Of a stretch of 64,000 bases of DNA, positions 6,661 through 13,885 are shown piece after piece. The notes below the pieces were generated by a model. It was given only the letters and a program-made list of their open reading frames with translations, did not search any database and was not told the DNA's origin. Made by a program: the position numbers and the translations under genes. Every line of letters begins with the position of its first letter. Position 1 is the first letter of the stretch. The stretch is from UBA10205 sp964373815 (GTDB taxonomy: Archaea; Iainarchaeota; Iainarchaeia; Iainarchaeales; Iainarchaeaceae): NCBI GenBank assembly GCA_964373815.1, contig CAYJWI010000003.1, positions 1-64,000 on the forward strand. Reading direction: 5' to 3'.

Positions 6661-7146
6661 CTACTTTCTGTTTCTTTTGGCTTTCAATCTAGGCTTCGGG
6701 CTTCTAATCAATTTAGGCCTTGCCATCGCCTTTTTCATGTTAAGTTTTTCCATTTCTGCAGTAAACGCTTTTTGAATGCGTGGGTGCAGGCCAGCAATAG
6801 TTAGATTAACCAGGATGCGTCTTCTTCGCATTTCGAGGCTAATTAAGAGTATTTGTTCAGCGCGTTTGCGTAAATCAGCATCAAAATTTTCCCGCTTCTT
6901 CAGATCTGCACTATCCTCAAGCTTCTTCCAAGCCCGCCGAAGCCTCCTTTGCTCTGTTGTAAGCTCGAAATAATCCTTGCCAGCTAACGAACTAAAGTCG
7001 TCAATGGCCACGAGTTGCCGCGCTTTTCCAAGTTCTATCTCCTCCTCAACCAAATCTTCTGTAATTATTACCAAAGTAGCAAGCCTTTTCCTTAGTAAAC
7101 CCTCGAGCCCTTCCTGGGGGAGTTTTGGAATATTGATATCATACAT
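6661..7146 (-). CDS. helical basic protein, faintly GINS-like
   Basis: A 161-residue, mostly helical protein with a strongly basic C-terminal tail (RPKLIRSPKPRLKAKRNRK). Residues 45-115 (DYFELTTEQRRLRRAWKKLE, then an acidic linker, then RAEQILLISLEMRRRRILVN) have the helix order and the RxxKI-type helix of archaeal GINS A domains, but the match is weak and not diagnostic. Alternatives are an uncharacterised nucleic-acid-binding protein. The upstream region contains a tandem CCCTAATTTTAA on the plus strand and a TATTTAAA element suitable as a minus-strand TATA box. Confidence 0.5.
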   Translation of the reverse strand: MYDINIPKLPQEGLEGLLRKRLATLVIITEDLVEEEIELGKARQLVAIDDFSSLAGKDYFELTTEQRRLRRAWKKLEDSADLKKRENFDADLRKRAEQILLISLEMRRRRILVNLTIAGLHPRIQKAFTAEMEKLNMKKAMARPKLIRSPKPRLKAKRNRK

Positions 7147-7423
7147 ATTACAAATAAACTATATTCCCTAATTTTAAATATCCCCTAATTTTAATGTCAC
7201 TTTCGTGTCGGCCCATGCCAAAAACCCAAATATTCTACATAACAAATCCTTGGCCGCGCCTCCAAATTGGTATCTAAAGCGCCGCGGCAACTTCAAGCCA
7301 CAAGGCTCCAGATGGAACAGCGACTCAAGTAGGTTTAAAGGCCCAGAACCGCCAAAAACCCCATAAAACACCCCTAGAGTTCCTCTATTCCTATTCCTTT
7401 ATGACTTTTGAGCGCCATACTCC

Positions 7424-7442
7424 TTATCAGGAAACCTGATAA
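7424..7442. promoter_or_regulatory. perfect 8-bp dyad in intergenic region
   Basis: TTATCAGG-AAA-CCTGATAA is a perfect inverted repeat with a three-base spacer in the 509-base gap between the 6661-7146 gene and csaA. A second small dyad, ACGT-TAT-ACGT, follows at 7447-7457. It may be a repressor operator or an RNA hairpin. Between 7147 and 7423 I see AT-rich promoter-like sequence and no supported gene. Confidence 0.4.
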
Positions 7443-7551
7443 TACACGTTATACGTCAAAATTACGGGGAGAAATTTGCCAAAAGTGAACATTTTTGCCC
7501 ACAAAAATTTAGGAGGGCGGAGCGGGGTTTTGGAGATGGCTCGGAGGTGGC

Positions 7552-7640
7552 TTTGGCCGGAAATAAGTTATGTAGAAAAAGAGTTTGTTTTAAGGTCGTG
7601 GATGCCTCCGGCCAAACGTAAAGTGCCTTAAACAGGCATC
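7552..7640 (+). ncRNA. candidate structured leader of csaA (switch or pseudoknot)
   Basis: Three perfect helices compete in the 100 bases before the csaA ATG (7656). TTTGGCCGG (7552-7560) pairs with CCGGCCAAA (7608-7616). GATGCCT (7601-7607) pairs with AGGCATC (7634-7640), which would make an H-type pseudoknot with the first helix. TGCCT (7624-7628) can pair instead with AGGCA (7634-7638). The overlapping partners are the hallmark of a two-state leader. No known riboswitch class is recognised, and only one copy is available, so there is no covariation evidence. Confidence 0.4.
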
Positions 7641-7655
7641 AACTACCGTCATTAC

Positions 7656-7988
7656 ATGGCAACAATAGAAGACTTCCAGAAACTTGACATCCGGGTAGGC
7701 AGGATAGTGTCGGCAGAGGACTTCCCGCAGGCAAAAAAGCCCGCCTATACGCTAAAAATCGACCTTGGCAAAGAGGTCGGAATCAAGACATCGTCTGTCC
7801 AACTGACCCAAAACTACTCCAAAACCGAGCTCGTGGGCAGGCCGGTTCTGTGTGTTGTCAATTTCCCTCCCCGCCAGATAGGCCCCGTGCTATCCGAGGT
7901 TTTAACCCTCGGAGTGCCTGATAAAGAGGGAAATTGTATACTAATCCAACCGGAACGGGAAGCGGCGTTAGGCACAAGGCTTTACTGA
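7656..7988 (+). CDS. csaA: CsaA-type tRNA-binding OB-fold protein
   Basis: A 110-residue stand-alone tRNA-binding domain (EMAPII/Trbp111-like OB fold). The whole length matches the CsaA family: FQKLDIRVGRIVSAEDFPQA at residues 6-25, KPAYTLKIDLG, the signature IKTSSVQLTQNY near 44-55, GRPVLCVVNFPPRQIG and VLTLGVPDKEG. In Bacillus CsaA is a dimeric chaperone-like protein that binds tRNA; archaeal homologues are assumed to bind tRNA elbows. No catalytic domain. The gene has an unusually long, structured 5' region and no clear ribosome-binding site. Confidence 0.92.
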   Translation: MATIEDFQKLDIRVGRIVSAEDFPQAKKPAYTLKIDLGKEVGIKTSSVQLTQNYSKTELVGRPVLCVVNFPPRQIGPVLSEVLTLGVPDKEGNCILIQPEREAALGTRLY

Positions 7989-8008
7989 ATTCAATCCAAC
8001 AAAACATT

Positions 8009-8031
8009 TTATGTAGTAACTCACTACATAA
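8009..8031. terminator. palindrome between convergent genes, possible two-way terminator
   Basis: TTATGTAGT (8009-8017), spacer AACTC, ACTACATAA (8023-8031) is a perfect 9-bp inverted repeat, made of two copies of the recurrent TATGTAG motif facing each other. It lies 21 bases after the csaA stop and before the end of the opposing 8087-8245 gene. T-rich sequence (ATTTTATTTTG) follows on the plus strand. Confidence 0.45.
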
Positions 8032-8086
8032 TACATTTTATTTTGAAACCCACGGCTTCTACTCGCTTTTTCCATTAGCCACTTCG

Positions 8087-8245
8087 CTACTTGCCCGGAA
8101 ATAATGGCTTCTGATAGCCGCCCTTTAATCGTGCCCTTTTGTATGGCAATTGCTTTGGCTGCCTAGGTTTTTTGGACGGTGTTGCAAACTTCTTTGTTCC
8201 GGCAACCTTGGACAACGGCCTTCCGAACACCCTTCTTCTAGGCAT
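8087..8245 (-). CDS. very basic 52-residue protein
   Basis: Reading from the ATG at 8245: MPRRRVFGRPLSKVAG, a Lys/Pro-rich centre and an end YQKPLFPGK. About a third of residues are Arg or Lys and there is no hydrophobic core, as in ribosomal-tail or nucleic-acid-coating peptides. The start lies four bases after the stop of the zinc-finger microprotein gene (8250-8372), which suggests translational coupling. A longer form from 8287 would overlap that gene and is less likely. Function unknown. Confidence 0.45.
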   Translation of the reverse strand: MPRRRVFGRPLSKVAGTKKFATPSKKPRQPKQLPYKRARLKGGYQKPLFPGK

Positions 8246-8249
8246 CCAA

Positions 8250-8372
8250 TCACTTTTTTGCCTGGCCAGCGGCCGCCTTCTTTTCAAACTCGTGGTTTTT
8301 CAAGTGGTTTTCCATGTTGAATGCCTGCACTTCCATTCCGCATTCCGCGCATTTCTGCTTTTTTATGTCCAT
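8250..8372 (-). CDS. C2H2-like zinc-finger microprotein (40 aa)
   Basis: A 40-codon gene from ATG 8372 to TGA 8250. Residues 8-27 carry the zinc site C-A-E-C (Cys8, Cys11) and H-L-K-N-H (His23, His27), a single C2H2-type finger with 11 residues between the Cys and His pairs, followed by a basic helix EKKAAAGQAKK. Archaeal microproteins of this kind bind nucleic acid or mediate protein contacts. It precedes the basic 52-residue ORF with a four-base gap and follows the 8397-8753 gene with a 24-base gap, so the three are probably one transcript. Confidence 0.65.
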   Translation of the reverse strand: MDIKKQKCAECGMEVQAFNMENHLKNHEFEKKAAAGQAKK

Positions 8373-8396
8373 TGCAATGCCCCGGTTTCCAAAGCC

Positions 8397-8753
8397 TCAA
8401 TCTTCTATAATTAGTTCAAGTTTTTTAACGTAATCCTTCTGCACGAAGTCATAGCTGTTGTAGTGCTCCGTCGCCCTCACAGTAATTGCATGCGTCCCCG
8501 CCCTTGTGAGGGGCCTTGGGTGCAGCTCGAAGTGCTCGGTGAAATTTTTTCCCGGCTCGAGCTCCCCAATCCTTTTTGCGTAGGCGCTGCGTAGCCCGCT
8601 CCTGTCAAGCGAGAGGCTCGAGGGCAGCGCCATCTGGTATGAGGCGAGCGCCTTTGCGCTTCCACCGTTGCTTATTGTGAGCCTCATTTTCACGGGCTCT
8701 TTCCTGCTAATTTTCATCCTGTAAGGCCGGAATTCGTTTGTTATTGAAAGCAT
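8397..8753 (-). CDS. CARDB/Ig-like single-domain protein
   Basis: A 118-residue all-beta protein. Strand pattern RKEPVKMRLTISNGGSAKAL (residues 17-37), SYQMALPSSLSLD, ELEPGKNFTEHFELHPRPL and RAGTHAITVRATEHYNSYD matches the CARDB/NEW3 Ig-like fold usually found in extracellular proteins. There is no signal peptide and no membrane segment, so it appears cytoplasmic, as in a widespread archaeal family of small single-domain CARDB-like proteins. It heads a probable minus-strand operon with a zinc-finger microprotein and a basic peptide, and diverges from a wHTH regulator. Confidence 0.65.
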   Translation of the reverse strand: MLSITNEFRPYRMKISRKEPVKMRLTISNGGSAKALASYQMALPSSLSLDRSGLRSAYAKRIGELEPGKNFTEHFELHPRPLTRAGTHAITVRATEHYNSYDFVQKDYVKKLELIIED

Positions 8754-8891
8754 GTTTTTACCGCTGAAATAATAAGTTCTCCGGAATTTTTAAACGCACC
8801 CAAACCTGTTATGTAGCTGTTTGCCTAAAGTGTGTGATGAAAAGTGTTAAAAAGAGGTTAAGAATTATTACTTAGTTTTTCTAAAAGTTTT

Positions 8892-9377
8892 TTGGTGTTA
8901 TTCTTGGGCAAGGAATTCCCTGAAGCTGAGTTTGTGCGAAAGACTTTCATAATAAGGCAGATGGACTTTCCGCCGGAGGTCTCGCTCACAAAGCGCTCGC
9001 TTGTGCGCTGGTTCGCGCTGGGTTTTGGCCTGATTTCGGAGCGCGAGTCTCGCTCGACGATACTTGATGTGCTCGATTCGCTTTTCCATTTCCAGCTTTC
9101 AAAAAAATCCGCGCCGACAACCCTCGAGCTACTCTCGCACCTCAAGGGCTCGCAGAAGAAGATTGACGAAAAGCTGCTCCGCTACCACCTCAAAAGGCTC
9201 GTTGATGTCGGCCTTCTCGAGCGCAGGAAGGGCAGGCTCTCCTTTGCCACAGACCCGCACGCGGACAGAAACGACATTGTGAAAGGCTTCCAGCACAATG
9301 TCGGCCTTCCACTGCAAGAGTCATTGAATAGGCTTTCGCTGGCTTTGGGGAAAATATCCGAAAAGTACAGGAAATGA
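8892..9377 (+). CDS. winged-helix DNA-binding protein
   Basis: About 161 residues from TTG 8892 (other possible starts GTG 8895 and TTG 8904). Residues 55-120 contain a winged helix: STILDVLDSLFHFQ, PTTLELLSHLKG, then a two-strand wing RLVDVGLLERRKGRLSFAT. The N-terminal part (EAEFVRKTFIIRQMDFPPEV) resembles an archaeal regulator family that pairs a small N-terminal domain with the wHTH. It diverges from the CARDB/zinc-finger operon; a TATGTAG motif lies at 8810-8816 in the shared intergenic region. Probable transcription regulator; target unknown. Confidence 0.72.
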   Translation: MVLFLGKEFPEAEFVRKTFIIRQMDFPPEVSLTKRSLVRWFALGFGLISERESRSTILDVLDSLFHFQLSKKSAPTTLELLSHLKGSQKKIDEKLLRYHLKRLVDVGLLERRKGRLSFATDPHADRNDIVKGFQHNVGLPLQESLNRLSLALGKISEKYRK

Positions 9378-9420
9378 TTTTTGTAAAGGTTAATAAACCA
9401 CAAAACACATTCCTTCTTCT

Positions 9421-9663
9421 ATGCCAATAAGACGTTCCAAACCCTCAGCCGACTTTGCAGTCAGGGTTCTTGGCGCAATCAGAAAGGCGAAACTGCGCAT
9501 CCCTGTTCAACCAATTAATCCTAGGCTTCCGAAGAAGGGTCTGAACCCAACCCTATTATTGGATTTACGGCAATTAGGTTCAGCAAAAAAAAGCTTAAAA
9601 TTAGTCCCCACTCCCACAAAAATTAAGGTGCGTCTTGCTCCCAAATTCCCAAAGCAAGCCTAA
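9421..9663 (+). CDS. small basic protein, unknown
   Basis: An 80-residue basic protein with proline-rich halves: FAVRVLGAIRKAKLRIPVQP near the start, PKKGLNPTLLLDLRQLG in the middle and a Lys/Pro tail ending APKFPKQA. No recognised domain. ATG 9421 follows a TTAATAAACC element about 30 bases upstream, which could be a TATA-like box giving a nearly leaderless mRNA. A TATGTAG motif begins two bases after the stop. It may be a nucleic-acid-binding peptide. Confidence 0.45.
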   Translation: MPIRRSKPSADFAVRVLGAIRKAKLRIPVQPINPRLPKKGLNPTLLLDLRQLGSAKKSLKLVPTPTKIKVRLAPKFPKQA

Positions 9664-9719
9664 ATTATGTAGCAGGAAAGTAGTTCTTTTTATCTGGTTT
9701 TTGTTTTGTTGTTGGTTGT

Positions 9720-10280
9720 ATGAGTGTCGGACTTTTAGACAAACCCACGCAGCAGTTGATCTGCGTTGATTCAAAAGGCAAGGAACTTGGCAAGGTAGTT
9801 GACCGCAAGTCCGCGCACACAGCCCCAGGGATAAAGCACCTTGCAATACAGGTGCTTGTTTTTAATTCAAAAAACGAACTCATACTCCATGAAAGGCCGC
9901 GGCAGAAGGTCGGGGGCGGGGTTTTTGACGCCCCTACAACGCATATACTTGACGGTGAAACAAAAGAGGCGGCCGCCTTGCGCTGCATGAAGGACGAGTA
10001 CGGGATTTCCGGAAAAGTGGACGTAAAGGTTCTTGGCGGCTTTTCATACGAAAAGGATTATGGCGATGGCTCGTGCGAGAATGAGTTCTGCCTCGCCGCT
10101 TATGCAACTTATGATGGGGAAATAGTGCCAAACAATGAGCACGCCGGAAAAATACTCAACGTGCCGGCAAAAAAAGTTTCAAAAGAGCTCTCTTCCGGCT
10201 CCGCCCAATACCCGGTCTGGCTCAAAGGCACTCTCGAAATAGTGATGAAGGATTCGCAGGGAAAAAAGTTTTTTGGGTGA
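9720..10280 (+). CDS. idi: type 1 isopentenyl-diphosphate isomerase homologue with altered catalytic Cys
   Basis: A 186-residue Nudix-fold protein of the IDI-1 family, which interconverts IPP and DMAPP. Aligned by eye with the E. coli enzyme, metal ligands are kept: His of SAHTA and of KHLAIQV, the His in APTTHILDGET, and the ENE pair in CENEFCLA. The Nudix helix AALRCMKDEYGI also matches (RRCRYELG in E. coli). The catalytic Cys67 position is Thr (APTTH against SVCGH). The gene converges on the end of the mevalonate operon, with nine bases between stops, which supports an isoprenoid role. Whether it is an active isomerase, or a binding or hydrolytic variant, cannot be told. Confidence 0.78.
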   Translation: MSVGLLDKPTQQLICVDSKGKELGKVVDRKSAHTAPGIKHLAIQVLVFNSKNELILHERPRQKVGGGVFDAPTTHILDGETKEAAALRCMKDEYGISGKVDVKVLGGFSYEKDYGDGSCENEFCLAAYATYDGEIVPNNEHAGKILNVPAKKVSKELSSGSAQYPVWLKGTLEIVMKDSQGKKFFG

Positions 10281-10289
10281 ATTCAAAAA

Positions 10290-11396
10290 TTATTTTTCCA
10301 CCCTCACCCCTTCTTCCGAAATTTTCGCGTCTATAAGAATTATCCCGCTCTCCTTCCACTCTTTTGCAATCCTTTCAGGCTTCGCGTTCCTGAAATAAAT
10401 GCATATTCCGCAGTCCCCCCCGCCCGCGCCGGAGACCTTTGCAGAGGCGTAATATTTTGTCGCTATTTCCGCCATTTTTCTATGCTCCGGTGTTTCAATT
10501 TCCGCCCCGCTCTGTTCCCCTAGCTCGCGGAGCAGTTCTTTGTTCTCGTCAATAAGTGTCAGTATTTCCTTCTCCTCTTTTTTTTCAATGGCTTCAATGA
10601 GCGCTTCAGTCGTTTCCTTTATCCAGAAAATTATTTTCTCATACTCGCCCTTCTGCGTGGTTTTGAATTTTTCCATTTTCTGCACGAGTTCTTTGGTCAA
10701 GGAGCTTTTTCCGGTAAAGCCAATGAGCATGCCCATGTTCTCCGGCAGCTCTATCCGCCTGTGCTCTAGCAGCGGCCATTTCTCTTGGGCTATTTGGTGT
10801 ATTTTTTTGCTTTTCATCTCCCCCGCAAGCCACTTTGCATCAAACCTTTTGTACACGAGCGCGCCGCCGAATGTAGAAGCTGCGGCATCAAAGCCCGAGC
10901 CTATTTTTCCCTGCGCCTTGTAGTGCGCGATTATGCCGAGCTTGAAGAGCGTTTCCTTCCCCTTTTCGCTTTCAATCCCAAGCCCGTGTAGTTTGAGTAT
11001 TGCGCCAATTATCGCCACCACTGCCGCGGCGCTGCTCCCAAAACCGGGTTTCATCTGCGTGCCGTTGATTTTAATGGCGCTTATTTCCGATTCTGTTTCG
11101 AGGGAAAAGGCCTTCGCTTTTGCGCCCTTTCCATATAGGTATGCGAGCGCTGTTTCTATTGCGTTTTTTGTGAAGGAGAGCTTTTCGTCGGGTTTTTCGA
11201 ACACAACCTCTTGTCCAACAAATCGCGCTTTTGTTTTTATGCCAAAATCCTTGAGATTCACGCTCATTTCCTTCCCTTCCTGCGCTTTTGCATAAACCCT
11301 CTTGTCAAGGCTGAGGACTATGCAGGGAACGCCGTTTTCGAGTATGCTCCACTCGCCTGATAGCATTATTTTTCCGGGTGCGGAAACCTTCACCAT
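10290..11396 (-). CDS. mvaK2: phosphomevalonate kinase (GHMP family)
   Basis: A 368-residue GHMP kinase that phosphorylates 5-phosphomevalonate to 5-diphosphomevalonate. The N-terminal signature is VSAPGKIMLSGEW (residues 4-16), the phosphate-binding motif 2 PGFGSSAAA (117-125), the substrate segment IGSGFDAAASTFGG (165-178) and motif 3 SGAGGGDCG near residue 326. The GSGFDAAAST block is diagnostic for PMK rather than MK. It is the last gene of the operon; its ATG overlaps the end of the Nudix gene by seven bases. PMK is rare in archaea outside the Sulfolobales-type classical pathway. Confidence 0.9.
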   Translation of the reverse strand: MVKVSAPGKIMLSGEWSILENGVPCIVLSLDKRVYAKAQEGKEMSVNLKDFGIKTKARFVGQEVVFEKPDEKLSFTKNAIETALAYLYGKGAKAKAFSLETESEISAIKINGTQMKPGFGSSAAAVVAIIGAILKLHGLGIESEKGKETLFKLGIIAHYKAQGKIGSGFDAAASTFGGALVYKRFDAKWLAGEMKSKKIHQIAQEKWPLLEHRRIELPENMGMLIGFTGKSSLTKELVQKMEKFKTTQKGEYEKIIFWIKETTEALIEAIEKKEEKEILTLIDENKELLRELGEQSGAEIETPEHRKMAEIATKYYASAKVSGAGGGDCGICIYFRNAKPERIAKEWKESGIILIDAKISEEGVRVEK

Positions 11397-11890
11397 TTTT
11401 TCGCCTCCAGATACATCCCAAATGTCTGCTCGAGCCCAGGGCTTATTTTCTTCAACCGCTTTATTATGCCTTGCGCCTGCTTTGGCGAAACCAGTTCAGC
11501 TTTCTCGACTTCGCTCTTCTGCAATTTCATTTTCCCGCTTCCCGCGCCCATGAAAACCCCTAGCATGAAAGAATCCGGGTATCGCTTGTCCTCTATTATT
11601 TTTTTCCCGAGGAATTGCAGGTTTTCGATTTTCAACCCCAATTCCTCCATAACTCCCCGTTTTGCTGCCTGCTCGTAAGTCTCCCCACTTTTGAGTGTTT
11701 CCTCTACAAAGCTCCAGTTGCCCGGCCTTATTTCCTTGCGTTTTGACCTTTTCTCGAGCACCAGTTTTCCACCGGCCTCAACATAGATTCCGGCGCACCT
11801 GTAAAGGAAGCGCCCGCTTTTTGCTTCCTTCCTTGTTGCCTTCCCAATGACTTCATCATTTTCGTTGATGATGTCGACTATTTCTTCCAT
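11390..11890 (-). CDS. Nudix hydrolase embedded in the mevalonate operon
   Basis: A 166-residue Nudix protein. The Nudix box is SGETYEQAAKRGVMEELGL (about residues 78-96), preceded by RPGNWSFVEETL. The N-terminus DIINENDEVIGKATRKEA is the extension seen in YfcD/IDI-like Nudix proteins. It lacks the Cys-x-His and ENE residues that define an active IDI-1, so it is not a convincing isomerase; it may hydrolyse an isoprenoid diphosphate or another nucleotide-like substrate. It lies between MVD (three-base gap) and PMK (seven-base overlap), so it is translated with the pathway enzymes. Confidence 0.8.
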   Translation of the reverse strand: MEEIVDIINENDEVIGKATRKEAKSGRFLYRCAGIYVEAGGKLVLEKRSKRKEIRPGNWSFVEETLKSGETYEQAAKRGVMEELGLKIENLQFLGKKIIEDKRYPDSFMLGVFMGAGSGKMKLQKSEVEKAELVSPKQAQGIIKRLKKISPGLEQTFGMYLEAKKW

Positions 11891-11893
11891 ATA

Positions 11894-12913
11894 TCAGAAC
11901 AGCCCCTTGTTCAGAAGTTTCGCCCCTTGTCCGGCATGGCATAGCATTGTCTGCTTCACCGCTTTTATTCCTTCGAGCCTTTTCTGTATTTTTTTTGCCT
12001 GCGGATCTAGGCAGAGAACCTTGACCTGCGGCCCGCCGTCAATCGTAAAATAGCATTCAACCCCTTCCTCGCGCATCACCATCACTTCTTTCATTATAGT
12101 GATTGTCTCCGGCTCCCAGTAGATTATGTGCGGGGTTGTGGTGTGCATCGTTGCGTGCATTTTGAGGGCGTTTAGTTCCGCGGTTGCGCCAAGTAGGGTG
12201 AACTTTTTCTCCCCCACGGCTTCTCTCATGCAGGAGAGGTCAGATTCTATTGTTTCGAGCCAGGATTTGTAGAGCGGCGAATTGGCCACTGTTTGTGCCA
12301 TTCCCGGCCGTGACTTTATTTTTTTCTCCTTCGGCGTGACAACGGTTACAACCATTGCAAGTTCTGGCCAGTGCTCTTCTGTTGCAATTTGTTTTGCATA
12401 GCTGTCCGAGCCGTCTTCGAGGCCCCCTCTCACCCATTCAGCAAAGCCGCCGTAAATGCTCCTTGCCGCGCTTCCACTCCCCCTGCGCGCGAGCATGCTT
12501 AGCTCCTTTTTGTCAAGGTGCAATCCTAGCGCTTTTGTCGCTGCAAGGCTTAGCGCCGCAAACCCGGATGCGGAGCTCGCAAGTCCTGCGGCTTTTGGGA
12601 AATTGTTTTCGCTTTCCACTTTTGCTGCAAGGGAAGTTTTGGCCATCCTCCTAACAAGGTCGAGGTGTTCAATCACCCTTTCCAGTTCCTCGCCTTTGGA
12701 TTTTTTTCCGTCAATCACGACCTCGTCCTTGATGTTTTTTCCGGAGAATTCAACTGTTGTCGTGGTGTGCAGTTTGTCTAGCGTCATCGATATGCTCGAG
12801 TTCTGCGGCAGGATGAGCCGCTCGTTGCGCTTTCCCCAGTATTTCACTAGCGCGATGTTAGAGTTTGCTGTTGCGGTGGCTTTCAGATTTCCACCCCTAT
12901 CTTTGTCCTGCAA
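11894..12913 (-). CDS. mvaD: diphosphomevalonate decarboxylase
   Basis: A GHMP-family enzyme that phosphorylates and decarboxylates 5-diphosphomevalonate to IPP. Near the start comes TATANSNIALVKYWGKRN (residues 13-30), then LASSASGFAAL (111-121), RGSGSAARSIYGGF (144-157) and the C-terminal FTIDGGP carrying the catalytic Asp. Homologues start at the position of residue 10, where the codon is CTG (12886) in a CTGA overlap with the mevalonate kinase stop, seven bases after GGGGTGG; the only conventional alternative is TTG at 12913. Presence of this gene together with PMK indicates the classical route to IPP. Confidence 0.92.
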   Translation of the reverse strand: MQDKDRGGNLKATATANSNIALVKYWGKRNERLILPQNSSISMTLDKLHTTTTVEFSGKNIKDEVVIDGKKSKGEELERVIEHLDLVRRMAKTSLAAKVESENNFPKAAGLASSASGFAALSLAATKALGLHLDKKELSMLARRGSGSAARSIYGGFAEWVRGGLEDGSDSYAKQIATEEHWPELAMVVTVVTPKEKKIKSRPGMAQTVANSPLYKSWLETIESDLSCMREAVGEKKFTLLGATAELNALKMHATMHTTTPHIIYWEPETITIMKEVMVMREEGVECYFTIDGGPQVKVLCLDPQAKKIQKRLEGIKAVKQTMLCHAGQGAKLLNKGLF

Positions 12914-13812
12914 ACCTCGAATCCGGCTTTTTCACACGCTTTCGCGACACTTTCCTGCAGCGCTTTTCCGGGTGTGAGTGCGAGCATGTTCCCGCCAATC
13001 CCAGCGCCGGTGAGCTTTGCGCCAAGTGCCCCGCTTTGGATCGCAGTGTGAACAAGCAAATCAAGTTCCCTGCAACTAACCCCCATTTCCTGCAGGAGTT
13101 CGTGGTTTTTGCCCACGAGCTTTCCCACTGTTCCCCAATCCTCTTTTTCTATTGCCTCTCTTGCCTCAAGTGCAAGCTTTTCATATTCCGCAAACATTTC
13201 AGAGTATTTTTCCGGCTCCTTTTCCCGGTTCCGTTTCACCATTTCCACGATTTCCCCCGTGTCATGTATTATGCCGGTGTCCGCGAGCACAACTTCCACT
13301 GGCTTTCTGATTTTAATTTTTTCAAACCCTTTCCCCTTCACAAACCACAAAAGCCCGCCGTAAGTCGAAACCGTGTTGTCAATCCCGCTCGGGTTTCCAT
13401 GGAAGAGCTTTTCGACTTCGTATGCGATTTCGTTCACCCTCTCGTTTCCTAGCCCTAGCCTGAATTTTTGGTCGAGGCACCTTATGATTGAAACACCGAG
13501 CGCAGCGGAGCTTCCCATGCCGCCCTTAATTGACATGTTTGTTGTGAGCTTTAGCCTGAAGTTTTTTTCTTTTATGCCAGTTTCTTTGAATACTACATCC
13601 AGCACTTGGTCGAGCCTTTTGTACTTGTTCTCCCCGTACCTTACTAGCTCCCCTGTAACCAAATCGTTCGAGATTATGCCGTTCTTGTTTTGCGCAAAAG
13701 CGCAGGTGGTGTTCAGCTCAACCGATGCGGCAATCCCCGGCAGGCCGTATACCACGAAGTGCTCTCCGAAGAGTATCGCCTTTCCGTAGCCGATTCCTAT
13801 AGCTTGTTTCAT
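12883..13812 (-). CDS. mvk: mevalonate kinase
   Basis: A 309-residue GHMP kinase (ATG at 13812) that phosphorylates mevalonate. GYGKAILFGEHFVVYG (residues 8-23) is the N-terminal motif, GGMGSSAALG (97-106) the phosphate loop, HGNPSGIDNTVSTYGG (138-153) supplies the catalytic Asp145, and KLTGAGIGGN is motif 3, with Ile in place of one Gly of the common GAGGGG. It is separated from the DUF35 gene by 73 bases that contain a TATGTAG motif (13869-13875), so a promoter or processing site may lie there. Its 3' end overlaps the MVD reading frame. Confidence 0.94.
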   Translation of the reverse strand: MKQAIGIGYGKAILFGEHFVVYGLPGIAASVELNTTCAFAQNKNGIISNDLVTGELVRYGENKYKRLDQVLDVVFKETGIKEKNFRLKLTTNMSIKGGMGSSAALGVSIIRCLDQKFRLGLGNERVNEIAYEVEKLFHGNPSGIDNTVSTYGGLLWFVKGKGFEKIKIRKPVEVVLADTGIIHDTGEIVEMVKRNREKEPEKYSEMFAEYEKLALEAREAIEKEDWGTVGKLVGKNHELLQEMGVSCRELDLLVHTAIQSGALGAKLTGAGIGGNMLALTPGKALQESVAKACEKAGFEVCRTKIGVEI

Positions 13813-13885
13813 GCAGGGCCCTCTAATAATTGGCTTCAAAATATTTAATGGGATACCCGGACAAAATTTATGTAGCAAAGAGGGT

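Noticed and set aside
7174..7371. Minus-strand 65-codon frame in the 7147-7655 gap
   Set aside because: No protein-like pattern, no promoter at a suitable distance, and the DNA there is richer in dyads and repeats than in coding features.
11390..11890. Annotation of the operon Nudix gene as active isopentenyl-diphosphate isomerase
   Set aside because: The Cys-x-His and Glu-x-Glu residues that define IDI-1 are absent; only the general Nudix box is present.
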